Source of the DNA: Siphonodentalium dalli
Lineage: Eukaryota; Mollusca; Scaphopoda; Gadilida; Siphonodentaliidae
Length of the DNA: 64,000 bases
Direction: 5' to 3'
Assembly (NCBI GenBank): GCA_032622095.1
Contig: CP136063.1
Coordinates: forward strand, 92,047,980 to 92,111,979
Shown: piece after piece, positions 59,268-64,000 of the stretch
How the letters are laid out: every line of letters starts with the position of its first letter
Position numbering within the stretch: the first letter of the stretch is position 1
Program-made: the position numbers and the translations under genes
Notes under the pieces: model-generated
What the model was told of the DNA's origin: nothing
Databases searched by the model: none
Seen by the model: the letters and a program-made list of their open reading frames with translations, nothing else

Positions 59268-61770
59268 CCCTGTATCAATTATCACAGTGGATAAACCGTC
59301 CAAACATAATCGGAAGTCGCTTTCGCCAAGACAACAAATTCTATTTTTAGAACATAAATACTACAGAAGGATCAAAACAACACTATAAAAACACGTTTTC
59401 AGACCGGTTAGACGGTGTCCCCACAGCTATAAACGTAAGTATAAATTGTACATACACATTTACCGATCGAAAGCGGGCTCCATTTGAGCGAAGGACTCTT
59501 TTTTTTTATAGATAAAAACGCCTTTGATCACTTCAGAAGAAAAAAATTCTCGCAAAAAATCATTCTTCAAATCTCATTTTCACACATATACAGCATCTTT
59601 CGGAAATCCCACTATATTGCGACGGAAAGGGCGTTGTGTGCGCAACATATATTGACATTACCTGGCTCGGGTATATTCACAATCTGAAAGTAGAGACTAT
59701 TTATTTGGACACCCCACTCGTCAGTCTATGTACGCCTATAGTTGTGTACGACGACAATCACCAGTTGCGACGTTGCACATGAATCGTACAGCAATATGTT
59801 CCTTTCGACCCATTTAAACATAACTATTTCTTCGAAATGTCACGCAATTGAACTAAAATACTCTGTCTGAATCAAACAAGGTATTCTTTAACATTTAGCG
59901 ACTTTTATTCTACTCCGCAAGTAACAAAACTGTATTTGGGGGTTGGGGCTGTATGTTATGTTATGTGATGGAATTGTGTATACTTGGGAATTTACTAAAA
60001 ACTACAGGTCGTATGTGCACCATCGCCTTATATTTGCGGTGATGTGGCGAAGGGGTCGTGACTGCGAGTGCCTCCTTGTGTATCACTACGTGAATATCGA
60101 CTGGCCAGTCCCGAAAGGTCCAACAAGGGCTAGCTTCGATTTGCACCTCTTCGGTTGGAATTTTCCGACAGAGACTCCTAAACGATTGAAGAAAATTGTC
60201 CCCCAACCTCACCCTGCCCATTGATAGTTCGATTTAGATTCATATAGAAAACCAAAAACAATGAGGGGGTAGATAGCGCTCGCGTATCACAAAGTCCCTG
60301 GATACAGGACTATTTATATGTGCCCAAATTTTAGACACAGTGTCTCCACACTCCAATAAAATCACAGATGTCCACATAAGTAGACTTGGCTAAGATATGT
60401 GTGGATAAGACATAATGTGTCACAATTGGGACGACAATATCGCAATTGTCAATATACTTTCATTTAGACCAATTTCTTTGGTTAGCTTAATGAAAACGAA
60501 AAATGAAGAAGTCATGACGAGAATCCAGACAAGATTTTACAATCCACGACACGTCTTGTCAAGTTGGCGTGTCGTCTCCGTCGTGACCAGTGCATGATGT
60601 TACATAAACTATTCTTAGCGTTATGTCGCCGAAAAAAGGCAAAATTGAGGCACAGCGTGTGTGATTGCCCCACTATGTGTCACGTACGATTCATATTTTC
60701 GATCTGAAAAAGTGTGTTATGTACGGAAGAAACCCGTTAAGAGAGATGTCGTGCGATGTCGATGTTGGTTGTACATGTATATGTCCGTTTCCTATCGCTT
60801 AAGTAAAATCACTCCACTGATAACGAACAATCAAGCCTTGATATTTTATGTTTTTCAATAAGTATAATTCTACATTATTATATCATGTTTAATTTTATTT
60901 GAAATGATTTGGTACTTATATTGAAAAGATAGAGTTTCATCTCTTGAGTCACCGGAAAACTTGAAAAGTAATATTGATGATATATATACATGTATAGAGC
61001 AGAAGTCTTCAATTGCGTACCACGATTTTCGACGAACGACATGTAATTCAACAGTAATGTCATAATACATTTTAAAATAAATCTCATATATACTTTAATA
61101 TTTCAGCACGTTATCTATTGATAAACATAGTTACGTTCGGTGCTTGAATAAGAACAAGTTTTGTCGAGGTTAATAATGACAATGGGGCGGAATATGTCTA
61201 ATATGGAAACCAAATTCATGATTTCGTATTTGCACACAAATCCCATCATCACAACTTGACGAACAGATTTTTGACAACTATTGATCAGCAACTCAGTTAA
61301 ACAACTAGGCGTACAGAGACTGACGAGTGGGGTATCCAAATAAATAGTCTCTACTTTCATGTTGTGAATACACCCGAGCCAAGGTAATGTCAATATATGT
61401 TGAACACATGACGGCCTTTCCGTTGCGATATAGTGGGATTTCCGACAGATGCTGTATACATATGTTAAAACGACATTTGAAGAGGGATTTTTTGCGAGAA
61501 AATTATTTTCTGAAGTGATCAATGGGCGTTTTATCTACACAAAAGAGTCCTTTGCTCAAATGGAGCCAGTTTGCGATCGGCAAATGTGTATGTACAATTT
61601 ATACTTACATTTGTAGCTGTGGGGAAACCGTCTATCCGGTCTGTAAACTTATTTTATGGTGTTGTTTTAATCCTTCTAAATGTTCTAAAAATAAAATTGT
61701 TCGTCTTGGCGAAAGCGACATCCGATTATATGTTTTTACGGTTTATACACTGTGATTGTATATATAGGGA
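59268..61770. mobile_element. Long inverted-repeat element, arms ~450 bp
   Basis: 59268-59745 is repeated in inverted orientation at about 61292-61770 (e.g. GTCGCTTTCGCCAAGAC, ATCCCACTATATTGCGACGG, AATAGTCTCTACTTTC in complement). The 1.55-kb centre has only short frames (largest 59943-60224, 93 codons) and no recognised transposase. Confidence 0.78.
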
Positions 61771-62417
61771 ATGAAGAGATACACATTTCAATTCTTATTA
61801 TTTTAATGTTGCGAGCTTTTGGCCGTACTTGCGACCTTTGCTAGGTATCAATCCGTAACGTCTCTTGATGCGTCGTCGAGATTCATCTGCGCATGTCCAT
61901 GTGGAGTGATGGTATTGTGATAAGACACCGCCATCTTTGTTGAGTGAATGTGGTCGAGTTTGTTTTTGAATGTACGTTCTGTTGTTTTGGCTTTCTGGAG
62001 ACTGCCAAACCTCCCTGAAGCACGGTGACTCTAAAGTCGGTGACTGGTGGTGTGGCTTAACATGTTCTCCACCTGATATGTCAGAACTTTTTGATGTTAT
62101 GCTGAAAGGAAGCCCGTTCTGGCTTGTGCGTAGATGCTGGAATATTTATCAAATTGGTCGTGCCGAAATCCAGATAAATGCGTTGTACAATGTATAATCA
62201 GTTAAGGACTATAAATACTGATTTTTGGGTAAATACCGGATAGATGTCAAAGTATAGAAAAAATAATATAATCTTCACGAATTATGTGCATCCAATCCTT
62301 TATGGAGCCCCAGACAGAGAGACCCATGCATTGATGACTATCGTTTGCTTGGGTTCATGCGAGGCTCCATACCGATGTGTCACAAGAAATAATCTTCACT
62401 AAGTATGTGCCGTTTGG

Positions 62418-62662
62418 CTATATAATATTAAAGGGATACTGTACTCAAATGTTGTTGTTGATTTATATAGTCTCTGAGTCGTAGAATACGGTAACCTATA
62501 TAATATTAAAGTGATACTGTACTGTACTCAAATGTTGTTGTTGGTTTCAATAGTCTCTGAGTCGTAGAATACGGTAACCTATATAATATTAAAGTGATAC
62601 TGTACTGTACTCAAATGTTGTTGTTGGTTTCAATAGTCTCTGAGTCGTAGAATACGGTAACC
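62418..62662. repeat. ~80-bp tandem repeat, 3 copies
   Basis: Unit starts CTATATAATATTAAAG and ends TAGAATACGGTAAC. Periods are 78 and 83 bp; the later copies carry an additional GTACT. Confidence 0.9.
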
Positions 62663-63126
62663 ATATTTCCATTATTTGAAAGTCTGTTGAGTACGAACTA
62701 ATGTCACGGATGGCAGATTAGCCGGAATGCGAAAATACAAATGGTCGTTGTCGAGTAGTGTTTGCACAGTTTTCAAGCAAATGTTTCAAATAAATGTTAG
62801 ATGCAAACTAGTCCCATATACTCATTTAAGTTATTGTATAGTCACTAATCAGTGAGTGGCTTAAGTTTACGCCCCGTACAAACATATTTTTCTGCACGAT
62901 CATGTGTGCCACGCGTGGTCCAATCCACTATCCGTCAATTAATTTGATTACGTCTTGCAGGCGGAAATTCGTAATTTATTTTATGGCTGCAGCCATAAAT
63001 TAAATTCATATCAAATTATTAACTTTGATTAATTAACATGAACGTTTAAAGAATACATCTTCAACTCAAATTACTTATTTTTTAATAGATATAGTATCGA
63101 TATAAGGTCATTGCTATTACCGGGAA

Positions 63127-63132
63127 TTTATT
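63127..63132 (-). promoter_or_regulatory. Candidate poly(A) signal of saposin-like gene
   Basis: AATAAA on the minus strand (TTTATT on plus, around these bases), about 185 bases beyond the stop codon. The position is plausible only. Confidence 0.3.
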
Positions 63133-63315
63133 GAAATGTCGTACAGTACCCCTTTAAGAAGTTGCAGTAAATAATCTTGTTGCCAGCTTTCAAGGCATGC
63201 TACTTACTTTCTGTTCTATAATTTAAGTATCTATAGTCCTTAACATCTTATATTTTTCACTGTCCTGGTGTTTTGTCCGTAGGTCTTTTCCAAAGTCGAT
63301 TCCGAAATTATAATG

Positions 63316-63750
63316 TTAATGCATTCTTCTACTTGAGCACAATCCAATGGATTCACAAACTGCCCATGGATCGAGGATGGGAGTAAGTATGGCGGTAGCT
63401 AGGTCCAGGATCGCTGTGCATGTGGTTGTGCATATTGATGCCAAAAATGTTGGAAATATAGCACAATATGTTTGGATAGAGGTCAGCAGGTCGAGTATTA
63501 ACGTCAGCAGGACGCCGGTCGTATGGCCGAGGACACCCATGCAGAGTGGGCATAACTCGAATGTGTTCGGGTATCGATGTACGTCAAGTTCAGCAGGTAA
63601 TACATCGGTTCCAGTTCGGCGTCTTGCGAGAGATCGGTCCAATTTGTCCTCAATACTGTTCCTCAGCAGGCCACTGTCAGTTCTTGTCAAACTTACACCG
63701 GCTATGAGCATGGGACAGACAACAACAACGAGAAACACACAGGCCTTCAT
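63316..63750 (-). CDS. Secreted saposin-B-domain peptide, single exon
   Basis: 144 residues. Residues 1-20 form a signal peptide (MKACVFLVVVVCPMLIAGVS). A charged propeptide follows with a tribasic ARRR site at 42-45, then a saposin-B fold. Six cysteines at 67, 70, 96, 107, 132 and 138 have exactly SapB spacing (CxxC; about 25; 10; about 24; CxxxxxC), with the typical closing VCESIGLC. Expected disulfides are 67-138, 70-132 and 96-107; Cys111 is extra. SapB proteins bind or perforate lipid membranes. A short stand-alone secreted one resembles amoebapores, caenopores and NK-lysin-type defence peptides more than multi-domain prosaposin. The start is supported by a TATA box and an A at -3. The function is inferred from the fold only. 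Confidence 0.83.
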   Translation of the reverse strand: MKACVFLVVVVCPMLIAGVSLTRTDSGLLRNSIEDKLDRSLARRRTGTDVLPAELDVHRYPNTFELCPLCMGVLGHTTGVLLTLILDLLTSIQTYCAIFPTFLASICTTTCTAILDLATAILTPILDPWAVCESIGLCSSRRMH

Positions 63751-63805
63751 TGTTATTTGTCGTCGGCAGAAAAAGGTGGGTATACCTCAAGCCAAACTCA
63801 CTGGC

Positions 63806-63813
63806 TATTTATA
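63806..63813 (-). promoter_or_regulatory. TATA box of saposin-like gene
   Basis: The minus strand reads AATATAAATAGCC. It lies 56 bases upstream of the ATG, leaving a 5' UTR of about 28 bases with the usual spacing. Confidence 0.6.
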
Positions 63814-64000
63814 TTGAATGTGCCTTTGCGGTGAACACACATGACCCTATAGCCGGGGCGTAAACATTATCGCTGAATTTCATTTTTGATATGATAAAAC
63901 TTAAGAGAAGTGTCATTTCGTTCCTTGCATACAGATCATGGGATCATTTGGATTATACAGTTTGTCGAAATTTGGTCAACGAATTTTATTGGTTGAGAAA

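Larger units (their letters stand above)
46877..63315. other. Intergenic region, repeats and transposon relics
   Basis: Between the sulfotransferase promoter and the saposin-like gene. All recognisable content is transposon- or satellite-derived and listed separately. About 50400-51900, 53600-54700, 57700-58700 and 61800-62400 hold nothing I can identify. Confidence 0.5.

Noticed and set aside
63347-63817. 156-codon plus-strand frame at the window end
   Set aside because: Antisense shadow of the saposin-like gene, which has the cysteine pattern, signal peptide and TATA box.

Overview
The window is animal nuclear DNA: AT-rich, intron-bearing, with about 95% non-coding sequence packed with small transposable elements. 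Gene content (an IgLON/lachesin-like Ig cell-surface protein, a Golgi carbohydrate sulfotransferase, a saposin-like secreted peptide) and the repeat style fit a marine invertebrate. I favour a lophotrochozoan (mollusc, brachiopod, phoronid or annelid), by inference only. I see no rRNA, tRNA, CRISPR or operon.

Layout. (1) 1-12858: repeats and hairpin elements only; the missing 5' exons of the first gene lie here unseen or upstream. (2) 12859-26459, + strand: six phase-compatible exons giving the C-terminal 369 residues of a GPI-anchored three-Ig protein. Its introns hold piggyBac-like MITEs, two larger transposons with C-run termini and a 54-bp minisatellite. (3) 26572-39004: intergenic, with TTAA-type MITEs, a miRNA-like hairpin, a MITE built from repeated 12-bp palindromes, and a 9-bp-TSD foldback element. 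(4) 39005-46876, - strand: a complete two-exon carbohydrate sulfotransferase with TATA box, membrane-anchor exon and catalytic exon. Its single 6.6-kb intron holds a degraded non-LTR retrotransposon, a second transposon nested inside that, and a 57-bp relic of a duplicated sulfotransferase. (5) 46877-63315: intergenic, with nested MITEs, an integrase relic, a second LINE 3' end, a ~285-bp tandem array and a 2.5-kb long-inverted-repeat element. (6) 63316-63813, - strand: a single-exon secreted saposin-B peptide with its own TATA box.

The three genes are not an operon and have separate promoters where visible. The Ig protein would act in cell adhesion, the sulfotransferase in Golgi glycan sulfation, and the saposin-like peptide in lipid or membrane interaction, possibly defence. 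The most informative signals are transposon insertions whose target-site duplications can be read directly. These include a 7-bp-TSD family confirmed by restored reading-frame continuity, and a TTAA insertion confirmed by a filled/empty site pair within the same window.
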